Assembly: GCF_010093815.1 (NCBI RefSeq)
Contig: NW_022985554.1
Coordinates: 1,334,999 to 1,398,998, forward strand
DNA length: 64,000 bases
From: Pseudovirgaria hyperparasitica
Lineage: Eukaryota; Ascomycota; Dothideomycetes; Acrospermales; Acrospermaceae
Direction of reading: 5' to 3'
In this document: positions 37,308 through 47,673 of the stretch, in pieces
Layout: every line of letters begins with the position of its first letter
Numbering within the stretch: position 1 is the stretch's first letter
The notes under the pieces: model-generated
What the model saw: the letters and a program-made list of their open reading frames with translations, nothing else
Databases searched by the model: none
What the model was told of the DNA's origin: nothing
Program-made: the position numbers and the translations under genes

Positions 37308-40199
37308 ATGCAGTCAGCTGCGAGAAATCAGACGGAGATACAGTCCCAGAGGACAAAGGTGGGCGCAAGTCGGACTTGAGCGTCGAAGAAGAAGGCTGAC
37401 CTGATGCGCAGCTTACGAACTCGTATAAAGAGCTGCTGGAGTAAGATTATCCCCATCTGAACCTGGTCTTTGCCGAGACATGATGAATTTAGGATGCGCT
37501 CCGATGATTGTTTGGTCTGATACTAAGCTTCGTTTTGCAGTGAATTTTCTTCAAGCGACCTTCGCCATGTAGGAAACTATAGCTTGGGGCGACTCATAGG
37601 GAAGGGCTCGTTTGGCAAGGTGTACCTGGCACACCATAAGTTGACCAATGGCTCGAAGGTGCGAGATCATAAAGAGGCAAAAATGCTCTATACTAAGATT
37701 ACGTTTTCAGGTCGTGCTCAAGTCCGCAAAGAAAGATGATACCAACCTTGCTCGGGAAATACACCATCATCGCCAATTCCTACATCCACACATTGCGCGA
37801 TTGTACGAGGTTATAGTCACTGAGAATCTGGTGTGGCTAGTGCTGGAATACTGTCCAGGTAGGAGATTCTCCCCCAAATACACACACGATGTGATTTGAA
37901 CTGGCCCTGACAAGATTGGTTTTCTTCAGGCGATGAACTGTATAATTACCTCCTCAAGTCTGGGGCCATGGAACCGGTAAAGGTTCAGAAAATCTTCACA
38001 CAGCTCGTAGGCGCAGTGTCGTATGTACACAACAAGTCCTGTGTACATCGAGACTTGAAACTGGAAAACATTCTACTGGACAAGCACGAAAATGTTAAGC
38101 TAGTCGACTTCGGGTTTACTCGCGAATATGAGGGCAAGGCGAGCTATCTTCAGACTTGGTGCGGTACGGTTTGTTATAGCGCCCCGGAGATGCTAAAAGG
38201 CGAGAAGTATGCGGGAGAGAAGGTGGATGTCTGGAGTTTGGGCATCATTCTGTACGCGTTGCTGGCCGGTGAACTACCATTCGATGAAGACGACGAGAGT
38301 GCCACCAAGGTGAAGATTCTCAAGGATGAGCCAAGCTATCCTGACACCTTCCCACCAGCAGCGAAGGATCTCATATCTCAGCTACTGTCCAAGAGACCTA
38401 TCCTTCGACCCTCTCTAGCCGACATTCTCCAAAACCCTTGGCTGGCTGAGCATGCCCCTCAACAGCAGGCAATATTGAAGCTGCAACAACCGGCACCCTT
38501 TACCACAGACATTGAAAAGGAAACCTTGCAGCGCATGCGAAGTGCTGGTGTAGATATCGACACGGTCATCGAGAATGTGCTCGCGCAGCGCTGTGACCCT
38601 ATGGCTGGCTGGTGGGCATTGCTGATAGAGAAGGAGGAAAGGAAAGCGAAGAGAAAAGAGAGAAAGCGTAGGGAACGAGAGGCGGAGGCGAAGAGCTTAC
38701 GGCGCCTTAGTGCGGCCAGCAGTGCGCTTGATAGACTTGCGCCAACGATAAAAGAAGCAGATGAAGGCGAGCCTATGAGCCCGAGGGATGGTGCGCCCAG
38801 AAGTAGAGGCCGGAGTGCGAAGCGGAGAAGTGCCAATTGTATGTGTATATGTCTATGACTAGGTTATGTATTGCTAACGACTTCAGACGCATCTGCAACG
38901 GTGCCAGACTTACCCAAGCTGCCTGAAAAGAACACACTTACTCCTGAGACAGAGAGTGTTCCACCACCTCCCCCTCCTGTAGAAAAGGATGTAGTCCATT
39001 CCAGGGCATCGTCACGATCAAGACCGTTACCGCCACCAAAGGAGAACCGGAGGTCCCGTAGCTCAATGTTGAACGTGGTGCAGACAAATCCAGATCTTCT
39101 CTCCTCCAATGGTTACGTTCCGAAAAGGAGGCGGAAATATCAAGGGCCCTTCTTTGATCGATTCGCAGCTCTCCGAAATTGGTTTGACAAGGCCAAGAGT
39201 CGTTCTCCAGGGTCGAAGAACAAAACTTTGAATGCTTTGGCATCATCGGAGCAATCGAAGAACGGGTCTGACCTTGCGGCTCGCAGAAGGTCCGTGGCCC
39301 AATCGAGTACTCCTCGCGTTGCAAACATTCCCAACCGACCCGACCTGTATAAGCGAACATCCTACCCTTCACGGCCAAGAATCACTACAGCTACTTCTTC
39401 TACGTCGGTCCGTGCGCGACAGTCACTTTCCCCTTCTCCGATAACGCCCCGAGGCTCGTTTCGCCGTGCCTCTGGTCTACGAGGGCGTAAATCAACCTCC
39501 AGCTCCGTGTCGTCTATTCGGAGCCTCCACCACCATCAATATAGCCATTCAAAAGCTTCTTCAACGTCATCAGCATCCATAGCATCACCATCAGTTTCGG
39601 CCTCCGGCAAGCAATCTCGAGGATCCCCACATACATCTGTTAAAGTTCTTCCAGCTATCCCGACAGCATCGTCTACCTTCCCTTCCAACATCCGCCTGGT
39701 CCGTGGATCAAGTGAAGCACAGTCAGCTTTTGGTGGACTACCGCCTCCCTCTCCAGGTCTCATTTTCGCGAAACGGAAACGGAGCCCGTTCAAGGGGCCC
39801 ATGCTGAGTGTCAACACACATAATAGTCCGAGCTCGCTGCCGCATCATCACCATCGATCACATCACACGCGGGATGGTAGCGGTAGCCAGAACAGCCGCA
39901 GTGGTAGCATACAGGGCCGACGGTCTGGCGAGGTCATTCTAGAAGAGGAGGATGAGGAAGAGCCGCTTGGGAGTATGCCTCCAGGCAGAGCCAGTCTGCA
40001 AAGCATGCGAGAGATGGCCGAGGAAGAAGAACTAGAAGAAGACGAGGAAGAAGAGATTGAAGAAGTCGAAGTTTTTAGTCCTGTGGAGGCTGGCAGTACG
40101 GTCGAGATGCTGGTCGAGGAAGAGGGCGGGGAAGGGGAAGAGGAAGCATTGTCAAATGACGGTCCCACCAAAAGCAAGGGGAAGGACACCGCGCTATGA
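37308..40199 (+). CDS. Ser/Thr protein kinase, CAMK/SNF1-related
   Basis: Six exons (37308-37358, 37412-37440, 37541-37658, 37711-37858, 37930-38838, 38887-40199) give 855 aa. The kinase domain occupies about residues 38-300: glycine loop LIGKGSFGKVY, catalytic loop HRDLKLEN, DFG in LVDFGFTREYEG, T-loop TWCGTVCYSAPEML and DVWSLGIILYALLAGELPF. The Lys is probably in KVVLKSAKK. These place it among CAMK/AMPK-like (SNF1, Kin1, Hsl1, Kin4 neighbourhood) kinases; I cannot assign an orthologue. The rest is low-complexity: a basic Arg/Lys helix after the kinase domain, Ser-rich stretches, a His-rich patch and an acidic C-terminus (EEEELEEDEEEE). Exon 2 is a 29-nt microexon. The gene ends 163 bp from the convergent FAD monooxygenase. 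Confidence 0.9.
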
Positions 40200-40362
40200 C
40201 TTGCGTGCTTTCATTTTTCTATTTATATTCTTACTCTAAATGATCTACAACACAGGACGACGCGGAACGATACCCCCTGGGAGAGAGAGTGTGTGTTGTT
40301 GTTAAATAGTTTTATTGATGTACCAGATTACCAAAATACCCCAAACCGCCTTCAGTCGACTC

Positions 40363-41626
40363 TCAGTCCACCACTCTCCTCAACTTCGTCCCCCAAGCCA
40401 TCCTCTCGCCCGCATCCTGCTCACCCGACCCAGCGCCCCGAGATCGCCGCACGGCCTCCCCTCCTCTCTGCAACATCTCAACCTGGTAGGCATCCAAGTT
40501 GGCGAGCAGGTCTGCATCATCAGACTGGATAAGCACACGCGCAAGGTTCAGCGCATCTCGAATCGCCTGACAGCCGCCCTCGCCGCGAACTAATGGACAT
40601 TGTCAGCATCAGCAATCCTCAAAACACAGGGGCACAAGAAGGAGGTAGTGGTAGTCCGGCAAACGTACAAGGCGTCATAGGATGCGCCGCATCCCCCATC
40701 AGCGTCACCCGCGTCCTCGGCATCCCCGGAATCACCGCATCGCGCAACACAAGCCGCGGCCGATGGATCCCCTCCTCGCCCGTAAGATGAATCAACCGCG
40801 TCAACTCCGGCTCAAACGCCGCCGCCATCTCCTTCGCAACACACAGCTGCTCCGCCGCCGACTGTTCTGCGTCAGGCGCGCTTTTCCCCGGCGCATCGAT
40901 GATCATGTCCCAGTAATACGCGCCTTCCGCCCCGTCGTCGGAGATACGGTCGAGCCCGACGAACAGGTGTGTGTTGGACGGCCCAAATGCAACGTACGCG
41001 GAGCGCGCGAGGGAGAGTTGGTGCGCGAGCTCGGTGCCGCGGACGCGGAGTTCGCCTGTGATGAGCGTTACCGGGACGAGGGACGGGTGTGTGTCGGGCA
41101 GGATGTGGGCGCGGACTTTACTCCCGACGCCGTCTGCGCCGACAATAACACGGCCCGTGGCGTGTGTGCCGTCGGCGAAGTGTGCTGTTACGGATGCAGC
41201 ACCGGGTGCTTCGGAGATGGAGACGAGGTGTTTTGCGTATTCGACGGGGATGTGAGTGCGGAGCAGCTGTGTGAGTTTAGCGCGGTTTGCGCGGATGATT
41301 TTGTGCGAGGGCGTGCTTTCGACAATGTGTTTTGTGCCGGATGGGCTGTAGAGGGCCATTTGGGCGGTGTGTTGGGGGAGGGGGAGGAGGTGGTTTGTGG
41401 TGTCGAGGGAGGGGACGTCTGGGGGCATTGCGGTGGTGAGTTCGTCGAGCATGCTGTGGAGGGCGATGGCCCAGCCTTGGGGCCGGGCGGTGGGGGAGGC
41501 GTCGCGCTCGAAGATGCGGAAGGGGATGTTTTGCTTGCGGAGGGCTTGGGCGAGGGTGAGGCCTGCTAGGCCGGCGCCGATGATGAGGATGGGGAGGGTG
41601 GTGGTGGTGGTGGTGGTGTTGGACAT
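40363..41626 (-). CDS. FAD-dependent monooxygenase (PHBH-type)
   Basis: Single-component flavin hydroxylase, exons 41626-40669 and 40589-40363, 394 aa. FAD-binding GxGxxG lies at LIIGAGLAGLTLAQAL, the DG motif at VGADGVGSKVR and the GD motif at LMGDAAHPMTPFRGEGG, the last crossing the intron. A poly-Thr stretch precedes the first beta strand. Substrate is unknown; relatives hydroxylate aromatic or polyketide compounds. No obvious metabolic partner genes flank it. The + strand changes from C-rich (3' half of the gene) to G-rich (5' half) near 40.98 kb. The start is the last Met before the Rossmann strand; an in-frame ATG at 41770 would add a His/Thr-rich leader. Confidence 0.9.
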
Positions 41627-42208
41627 GGTTGGGGATGAGGATTGGGGCTTTTGGTGGTTTGCTTTGTTATTTGTGTGTCTGTGGGTGGGTCGGGATGTGT
41701 GTGTAGGATTATGAGGTTTCTCAGAAGTTTTTATAACTATATGTACGACTATCACGTCACTGGGTGGCATCTCTGTGTGTCGGTGTCGGTGTGCTTTGCG
41801 ACGGAAAAAGATTGTTTGCCAAATGCCGAGAGCGAGATCATCACTTCGGCCTTGGGATGTTGTGCGAGGGAGCCTGGCTCTGCTTAGGCCATATCATATT
41901 GGTAGATAGCTCGCAACGCTCTTATGAGTCAGGTAATTACTACTCGTGTAGGCTGTGGCTTCGGTCATTGAAATGTCTTGCCAGAACGACCGAAAGGGGG
42001 TTGAAGTTGACGATAGAGAGCTGTGCCTTTATGTACGGCCTGAGACAGACGCGCTCAGTAGTTTTGAGACCGGAACCACAGCCTCACATTCTCCTCTGAC
42101 TCTGACTCTGACTCTAACTCCTCCTTCAACTCAGCATCAGATGAAATGTAGTCAGACCTACTATTCCCGTAGTGGACTGCTCTCAAACTTCAACACACCG
42201 ATGCAACC
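41627..42208. other. divergent promoter of FAD monooxygenase and ankyrin gene
   Basis: 582 bp between divergent starts. The first 90 bp are strongly G/T-rich on the + strand, continuing the skew of the monooxygenase 5' half. A (TCTGAC)n tract lies at 42094-42120. No gene is seen. Confidence 0.45.
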
Positions 42209-43994
42209 ATGTTGCTCCAGCTTCCCAACGAGCTGCTGATCGCCATCACGGCAGAGGTCAGTCGAGTGATAGTCGCCATGCCTGGTATCAAGTATCAAGA
42301 GTTGACCGTCTCAGATCAAGGACTTTGTTGCCTTGCTAGCTCTCGCAGAAATTTCGCCTCGCACCTATGCTATCGCCATGCCGTTCTATGAACAGGAAAT
42401 CAAGACCTTTCACCCCCAAGACCCGCTCCTCAAAGCGACGTACCGCGGCTGTACATTCGCAGTCGAAACGCTTTTGAAGCAGCGAAAGGACCCGGCAAGC
42501 AAATGGATGCGTGGCATCAGCAAGGTAACCTCTTGGCCTCCTACTATGCTCCGTCGATATTTCTGACACGCGCAGGGCTATCTCACCCACAACTTCGCGC
42601 TGCTGCATGCCGTCGAACATGGCCAAATGGACATTGCTAGGCTCCTACTTGAGCATGGCACGAACCCAGAGACTAGACGCGGCAGGCAGGGCACCGTTTT
42701 GCAGTTCGCAGCGTGTATTGGCAATCCAGCCATGGCGCAGCTGTTGCTCTCGCACGGAGCAGATCCGAACGCCACGGGCGGCGCGAATGGCTTCGCGTTA
42801 CGCGCAGCAGCGCAAGCCGGTCATCTGGAGGTTATCAAGGTATTGCTTGACGGGGGCGCCAAAGTCAATATGCGACACAGACGCGACTCCGCAACAGCAC
42901 TGCAGTCGGCAGTGCGGAACAGGCACAATGCAGTTGCAATGTACCTGCTGAGTCGTGGGGCCGATGACAACGAACATGACGATGACGATTCCTTTGCGGC
43001 CGGCAAGACATTCCGTGCAGCTCTCGACGTGCATCAGAGGCACGGCAACATGGAGATATTGACGGAGCTCGTGTCCAGGCTGGAAGTCGACTCCCTCGCC
43101 GCAGTCAACAGTCTAGCATCAGCCGCCAAATCCGGCGACGCAGCCATCGTCAACCTCCTCCTCCACCACGGCATCGACATCACCAAGACCGGCGTCCGCG
43201 CCCTCGGCATCGCCGCCCGAGCCGGCCACCTCCCGATCCTCAAAATCCTCATCGCCGCCGGCGCAAACATCAACGGCCAAAACCACACCAAAGGCACCGC
43301 CCTCCTCCGCGCATCCATCGCCGGCCACACCGCCTGCGTCAGCCACCTCCTCGCCCACGGCGCCCTCGTCAACATCACCACCCCATCCGGCGCCCGCCTC
43401 ATCCACAACGGCTGGTCCTGGACCCCGCACTTCAGCACCGCCCTCCAGGCCGCCTGCTGGCACGACCACACCCCCATCGCACAACTCCTCCTCGACGCCG
43501 GCGCAGACCCAAACACCTCCTCCGCCGCCCGCTGGTTCGCCCCGCTCAACCTCGCCGCCTACCGCGGCAACATCGCCCTCGTCCGCCTGCTCCTCGACGC
43601 CGGCGCCGATGCTTCCGCGCGTGGACAAAAGTACGCCGACACCGCCCTCCAGGCCGCCACACAGCGTCGTCGTCACGATATCGTGCAGCTTCTCCTTGAC
43701 CGCGGCGCCCGCATCGATGGCTCTGGCGCGCTGCAGAATGCGTGTGGGGCGCGGTATGCCGAGGTGGGCGATGTCGCGCTTGTGCGTTTGTTGCTGGCGC
43801 GTGGTGCGGATCCGAATGAGCGGGCGGATGCGTATGCTGTTACGGGGTATATTAGTGCGATGAATGGGCCGGGTGAGGTGTTTGTTAGTGCGCTTGAGGT
43901 TGCGAGGCGGCGGGATGGTGGTGGTGGTGAGGGCTTGGGCGGTGATGCGGGGGAGATTGTTGAGTTGTTGCTTCAGCATGGTGCGGTGGGGTGA
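42209..43994 (+). CDS. F-box-like N-terminus plus ankyrin-repeat protein
   Basis: Exons 42209-42256, 42315-42524 and 42576-43994 give 558 aa. The N-terminus LLQLPNELLIAITAE looks like the first helix of an F-box, suggesting a ubiquitin-ligase adaptor, but the rest of the box is poorly matched. At least ten ankyrin repeats follow (for example HAVEHGQMDIARLLLEHG, QAGHLEVIKVLLDGGAKVN, RAGHLPILKILIAAGANIN, RRRHDIVQLLLDRGARID). One repeat is interrupted by an acidic NEHDDDDS insert. Composition changes within exon 3: balanced to about 43.08 kb, C-ending codons to about 43.69 kb, then G/T-ending codons. The stop TGA overlaps GGTGAGT, which resembles a splice donor, so a further 3' exon cannot be excluded. 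Confidence 0.85.
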
Positions 43995-44298
43995 GTGTGT
44001 GTGTGTGTGTTTGTGCTGTATACATGGGCACGTATTCGCTATCTTACTAGGTTGTTGTTCGTGGGGTTTGTTGTGTTGTATTATCACTATACCTCGAGCT
44101 CTGAGGCTCTGACGTTCTGTTCTATTTATAGCAGCAGCAGCAGCAGCACGCTTCCAACACCACACCAACATACCATCATTCAACCATCCATGCTCTCCTC
44201 TCTGAATAATAATAATAAGAATAATAATCACTTATCCATCCATCCATCCATCCACCCACTACACATAGAAAATGCACCTTCCCAATCCCAAACATAAT

Positions 44299-44350
44299 CT
44301 CGATCTCAAATCTCAAATCTCAAACCTCAAACCTCAAACCCCAAACCCCC
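44299..44350 (+). repeat. CTCAAAY tandem heptamers
   Basis: Successive units CTCAAAT, CTCAAAC and CCCAAAC grade into a C-run. The tract lies between a TCCA tetranucleotide tract (44233-44256) and the CA microsatellite. Confidence 0.65.
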
Positions 44351-44414
44351 CCTGGACCCCTGACCCCTCAAAACCCCCAGATCCGGCCCCCTGCAACACA
44401 CCACGCTTCATAAC

Positions 44415-44416
<2 letters not shown>

Positions 44417-44509
<93 letters not shown>

Positions 44510-44519
44510 NNNNNNNNNN

Positions 44520-44611
<92 letters not shown>
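44417..44611 (+). repeat. (AC)n microsatellite with assembly gap
   Basis: An almost pure AC dinucleotide tract of about 185 visible bases is interrupted by ten N at 44510-44519. The N run is a gap, so the true length is unknown. Such long AC tracts can form Z-DNA and are length-unstable. Confidence 0.97.
44510..44519. other. assembly gap (10 N)
   Basis: Ten N bases lie inside the AC tract. This is most likely a collapsed or unresolved repeat, with an arbitrary gap size. Confidence 0.98.
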
Positions 44612-44616
<5 letters not shown>

Positions 44617-45007
44617 TACCCTTCCCATCTCACCCACGCCCTCCACACGCGGCGAATAGTGTGTTAGTAGTGTTGCAGGTTTGTATCGTGTAGTCTTGGT
44701 TTGTGTATGCATGCATGAATTTGGGGGCGTGCTTAGAGAACGGGGGAGATTGTATGCATGTGTGTATAATATCTCATCCTGCCCCGGCCTATGCGATGCG
44801 ATGTATGCTGGTGGATGGAATGAACTTTGCTACTACTAATTTTTCTTGTTTTTTCTGAAAATAGGCGTCTTTTCTTCCTTGGTTTTAAAGCTTGTTGATT
44901 TCAAACGGGTTATCGCTCGTTGTTGCTGTTGAGTGCAGTGACTGGTTCACTGATCTTATTTTATTGTAATACGACGACCAGGCTCAAAGACATCACGAGC
45001 TCGAAAC

Positions 45008-45556
45008 ATGGCGCGACTACAGCAACAAGCTTCCTCTACACCACTTCTCCTCATCCTCCTCGTAACCCTACTGGCCCTCTCCTCGGCTCCCACCCTCACA
45101 CTCGCATCGCCCACCACGAGCAAAACCACAAACCAGCACACGGTAGCACTCATCCACCCCCGCCAAGCAGCCTCAGCAACACCCGACACGCGCTGCACAA
45201 GCTACCTCCAAACTGCACGTCTGGCAACAGTAGGCGGCAACAGCACATACCGCACCGCATACCTACAACTCTCCCGCCAAGGCACAAACGCCAACCGGGT
45301 GCTTCTCAACGCCGCCGTGGCAGCGCTGCCGGCGCTGACGGTGGACAAGGGGCTGAATGCGCAGTGCGGGAACCTGACGGAGCGGGTGGCGGCGCAGACG
45401 GAGGAGGAGTTTTTCGGGGCTGGGGTTGTGCTTGGGATTGGCGGGGTGGGCGGGTTGGACAGTCCGCCAGGGAAGATTGTGGGGAGTGATTGGACGTTGG
45501 TGTTGATTGTGGCGGCGATGTTGGGGGTTATGATGGGGACGTGGAGTATGTTGTGA
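45008..45556 (+). CDS. small secreted or GPI-anchored protein
   Basis: Single exon, 182 aa, function unknown. The N-terminus MARLQQQASSTPLLLILLVTLLALSS is a signal peptide. HPRQ near residue 50 may mark pro-peptide cleavage. The mature part has only two cysteines and N-glycosylation sites NST and NLT. The last 20 residues are hydrophobic (WTLVLIVAAMLGVMMGTW) with small residues before them, consistent with a GPI signal or C-terminal anchor. Codons end in C in the first half and in G in the second half, with the change near 45.31 kb. Only protein features, not homology, support it. Confidence 0.7.
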   Translation: MARLQQQASSTPLLLILLVTLLALSSAPTLTLASPTTSKTTNQHTVALIHPRQAASATPDTRCTSYLQTARLATVGGNSTYRTAYLQLSRQGTNANRVLLNAAVAALPALTVDKGLNAQCGNLTERVAAQTEEEFFGAGVVLGIGGVGGLDSPPGKIVGSDWTLVLIVAAMLGVMMGTWSML

Positions 45557-45682
45557 GGGTGAGGTGGTTTGCAGGCTTATGAGAGATGAGGGATGTGTGT
45601 GTGTGCAGAGATGGGTGGGGTATTTGAGTGTCTATTGTTATATTTTGCTGAATGAATATATGCATACATACATGTCGATACG

Positions 45683-47080
45683 TTAGTACTCGTCGTCGGT
45701 GACGTTCTCGTCGGCCATGCCGGCAAGACGTTCCGTCTCGCCGCCGAGCAAGGGTGCTCTCTCGCCCTCCTTTCTTGCGTAGTGTCCTCCCAAGGAGATG
45801 GCTAGTGTAGACAAGCCATGTACCATCGTCGAGCCAAGCACAATAAAGCAGATGATCGGCCAGACAATGTCTATCGCCCGTTGCTGATCTTCCGGCAAGT
45901 CGTGGGGTGGGTATGGCAGTGGGACGGACGAATCCGTCTCCAATTGCGCACGAGCTTCCATGGCCAGGAACAATGCCCCAACCCCCATGGGCCCGAAGTG
46001 GCCGGTGAAGAGAGCTTCCCACCACGTCTTGATGCTTGGAATCCATGGCTTGAGCACCAGCACGGCTGGAATACGTCGAAATAGCAGCACGAGCACTAGC
46101 AGACCGAAAAGGCGCGGAATAGTGATCGGATCCAGTGTAAAGTCCGCCCAAGGGATGATAGTCCCGAAAAAGATGAACATTGTGGAGTTTAGGAGCAGAT
46201 CGATGATCTGTGAAAGCTGCGACTCCTGAATCGGGGAGACGCCGTCGCGGGAAAAGGCGATGCCGGCACTGAAGGCAACCAGGAAATCGTCGAGGCCTAG
46301 AGTGCTTGCAAGGCCGACGCTGAAAAGGGCAAGGAGAAGATAGGAGACCAGAAACGACTCGCGACCAATGAGTGATGTGTTGCGGGCGTAGTGGAATATT
46401 TTGTTGAAGATATAGCCAACCACGAGACCTGTAATCACACCCAAGATGCACTGGTACAAGATGCTTATCAACAACCACTTCTTGAAGAAACCGCCGATAG
46501 TGAATCGAACAAGAAGACTGAGTCCAACATAAAGAAAAGGAAATGAGATGCCATCATTGCATCCAGACTCTGCTTGTAGGAGAAGTCTCAGTCTCTTTGG
46601 GACTCTCTCAGAAAACTGCGAATGGGCCAGGATACTGGAAGCCAGAACTGGATCAGTCGGCGTGAGGCATGCAGCAACTGTGAGCGCGGTAGGAATGTCG
46701 GTTCCAAAGAGCAGCGCCACAAAAACAGCACATATGAGCCATCCATATGCCATGACCGGGCCAAGGAGCATCGAGAGGCTGCGAATGTTCTTCCTCATGT
46801 ACATACGCGGAAGCTCCACGCCAATAGCGAAACACTCGACGCCGAGGACTACACGAGTCAGCTCTTGAACGACATTATCGCCGTAGCTCCAAGCATGAGG
46901 CTTCAGAATGTCCAGTCCCCTAGGACCACACGCTATCCCAAACAGAGTTGCAAGCGGAGGCTCTGACAGATGCAGACGGTTTCGAATGAAAGCCGAGAAG
47001 ATGGCATAGGCAATGAGGAAGAGTGAGAGAAACAGATAAGTTAGATGAGGCCCAGTAGGCTCAAGCTGCGACCAAGCCAT
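45683..47080 (-). CDS. plasma-membrane Na+(K+)/H+ antiporter, Nha1/Sod2 type
   Basis: Exports Na+, Li+ or K+ in exchange for protons. Intronless, 465 aa, with about twelve membrane segments. The start MAWSQLEPTGPHLTYLFLSL and following FIRNRLHLSEPPLATLFGIACGP are typical for fungal Nha1 proteins, as are LTPTDPVLASSI and the ion-binding ESGCNDG (the Asp pair region), and GHFGPMGVGALF. Family members in other fungi often have a long cytoplasmic tail; here only about 45 residues follow the last segment, ending in acidic NVTDDEY, so this is a short-tailed form. Its promoter lies in the spacer shared with the 3' end of ATP11. Confidence 0.95.
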   Translation of the reverse strand: MAWSQLEPTGPHLTYLFLSLFLIAYAIFSAFIRNRLHLSEPPLATLFGIACGPRGLDILKPHAWSYGDNVVQELTRVVLGVECFAIGVELPRMYMRKNIRSLSMLLGPVMAYGWLICAVFVALLFGTDIPTALTVAACLTPTDPVLASSILAHSQFSERVPKRLRLLLQAESGCNDGISFPFLYVGLSLLVRFTIGGFFKKWLLISILYQCILGVITGLVVGYIFNKIFHYARNTSLIGRESFLVSYLLLALFSVGLASTLGLDDFLVAFSAGIAFSRDGVSPIQESQLSQIIDLLLNSTMFIFFGTIIPWADFTLDPITIPRLFGLLVLVLLFRRIPAVLVLKPWIPSIKTWWEALFTGHFGPMGVGALFLAMEARAQLETDSSVPLPYPPHDLPEDQQRAIDIVWPIICFIVLGSTMVHGLSTLAISLGGHYARKEGERAPLLGGETERLAGMADENVTDDEY

Positions 47081-47673
47081 GATACAGTGCAGTGTAAGGG
47101 ACGAGTTCAGTGGTGTATAGCTCTACAAGGATGCAGAGAATTGACAGGGAGATGCGAAGTATGCATGTGGATGAGAACGAGCAATTGGTGTGAGACAGTT
47201 GGATGTGAGTAAGTAAGAATTAGAACTGTGTTGTAGAAGATAAGAAAAATGTCCCGTCACGACGATGACGACTAAGCTGCTCACTACGATTCGGTACGAT
47301 CTAATCTGAGGGTAACTTAATTATTGATACCTTAGAATTAAGGCTAATAACTCGCTTCCAATCAGAGCCACAAAGCTTAATGCATAATTAATTAGTTTAG
47401 TCATGCACCGGCCCTGACGATCATTATATCACACCCGTTTGTTGCTCCTGTCCACTTTGCGCTGCGTTGTACCAAATCCGTTATCACAGTACAATCTGTC
47501 AAAGGCGAAGTCGGTTCGCCCTTCACGCGCAAGAGTTCTCGACTGAGACAGAAATACATACAGTATGTGATTGGTAATCATTATCGATGTGTACATGTTT
47601 TTTACATAGTCCCGGCGCAAAGATAACCAGCACTTGGTAGTCAAGCAACCAGCATTCATCCAAGCTATCCAGC
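47081..47673. other. intergenic region upstream of antiporter
   Basis: 593 bp between the antiporter start and the end of ATP11, both on the minus strand. Positions 47310-47400 are clearly AT-rich compared with the surroundings. No gene is seen. Confidence 0.4.

Larger units (their letters stand above)
43995..45007. other. intergenic region with skewed blocks and CA repeat
   Basis: Contains G/T-rich sequence to about 44110, a C/A-rich block to about 44640 (TCCA repeats, CTCAAAY heptamers and the CA tract), then G/T-rich sequence to about 44930. No gene is supported; minus-strand frames through it are by-products of skewed composition. Confidence 0.5.

Noticed and set aside
40363-41626. FAD monooxygenase as part of a secondary-metabolite cluster
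   Set aside because: No polyketide synthase, peptide synthetase, terpene cyclase or tailoring neighbours are present; flanks are a kinase and an ankyrin gene.
43119-44231. 370-codon minus-strand frame antisense to the ankyrin gene
   Set aside because: Gly/Ala/Val-rich shadow of the C-rich exon; the plus-strand frame has clear ankyrin repeats and splice junctions.
44299-44350. CTCAAAC/CCCAAAC units as an internal telomere-like array
   Set aside because: The unit is not TTAGGG/CCCTAA and grades into other simple repeats.
44272-44712. Open frames through the AC tract (poly Thr-His or Val-Cys)
   Set aside because: Pure by-product of a dinucleotide repeat, and they cross an N gap.
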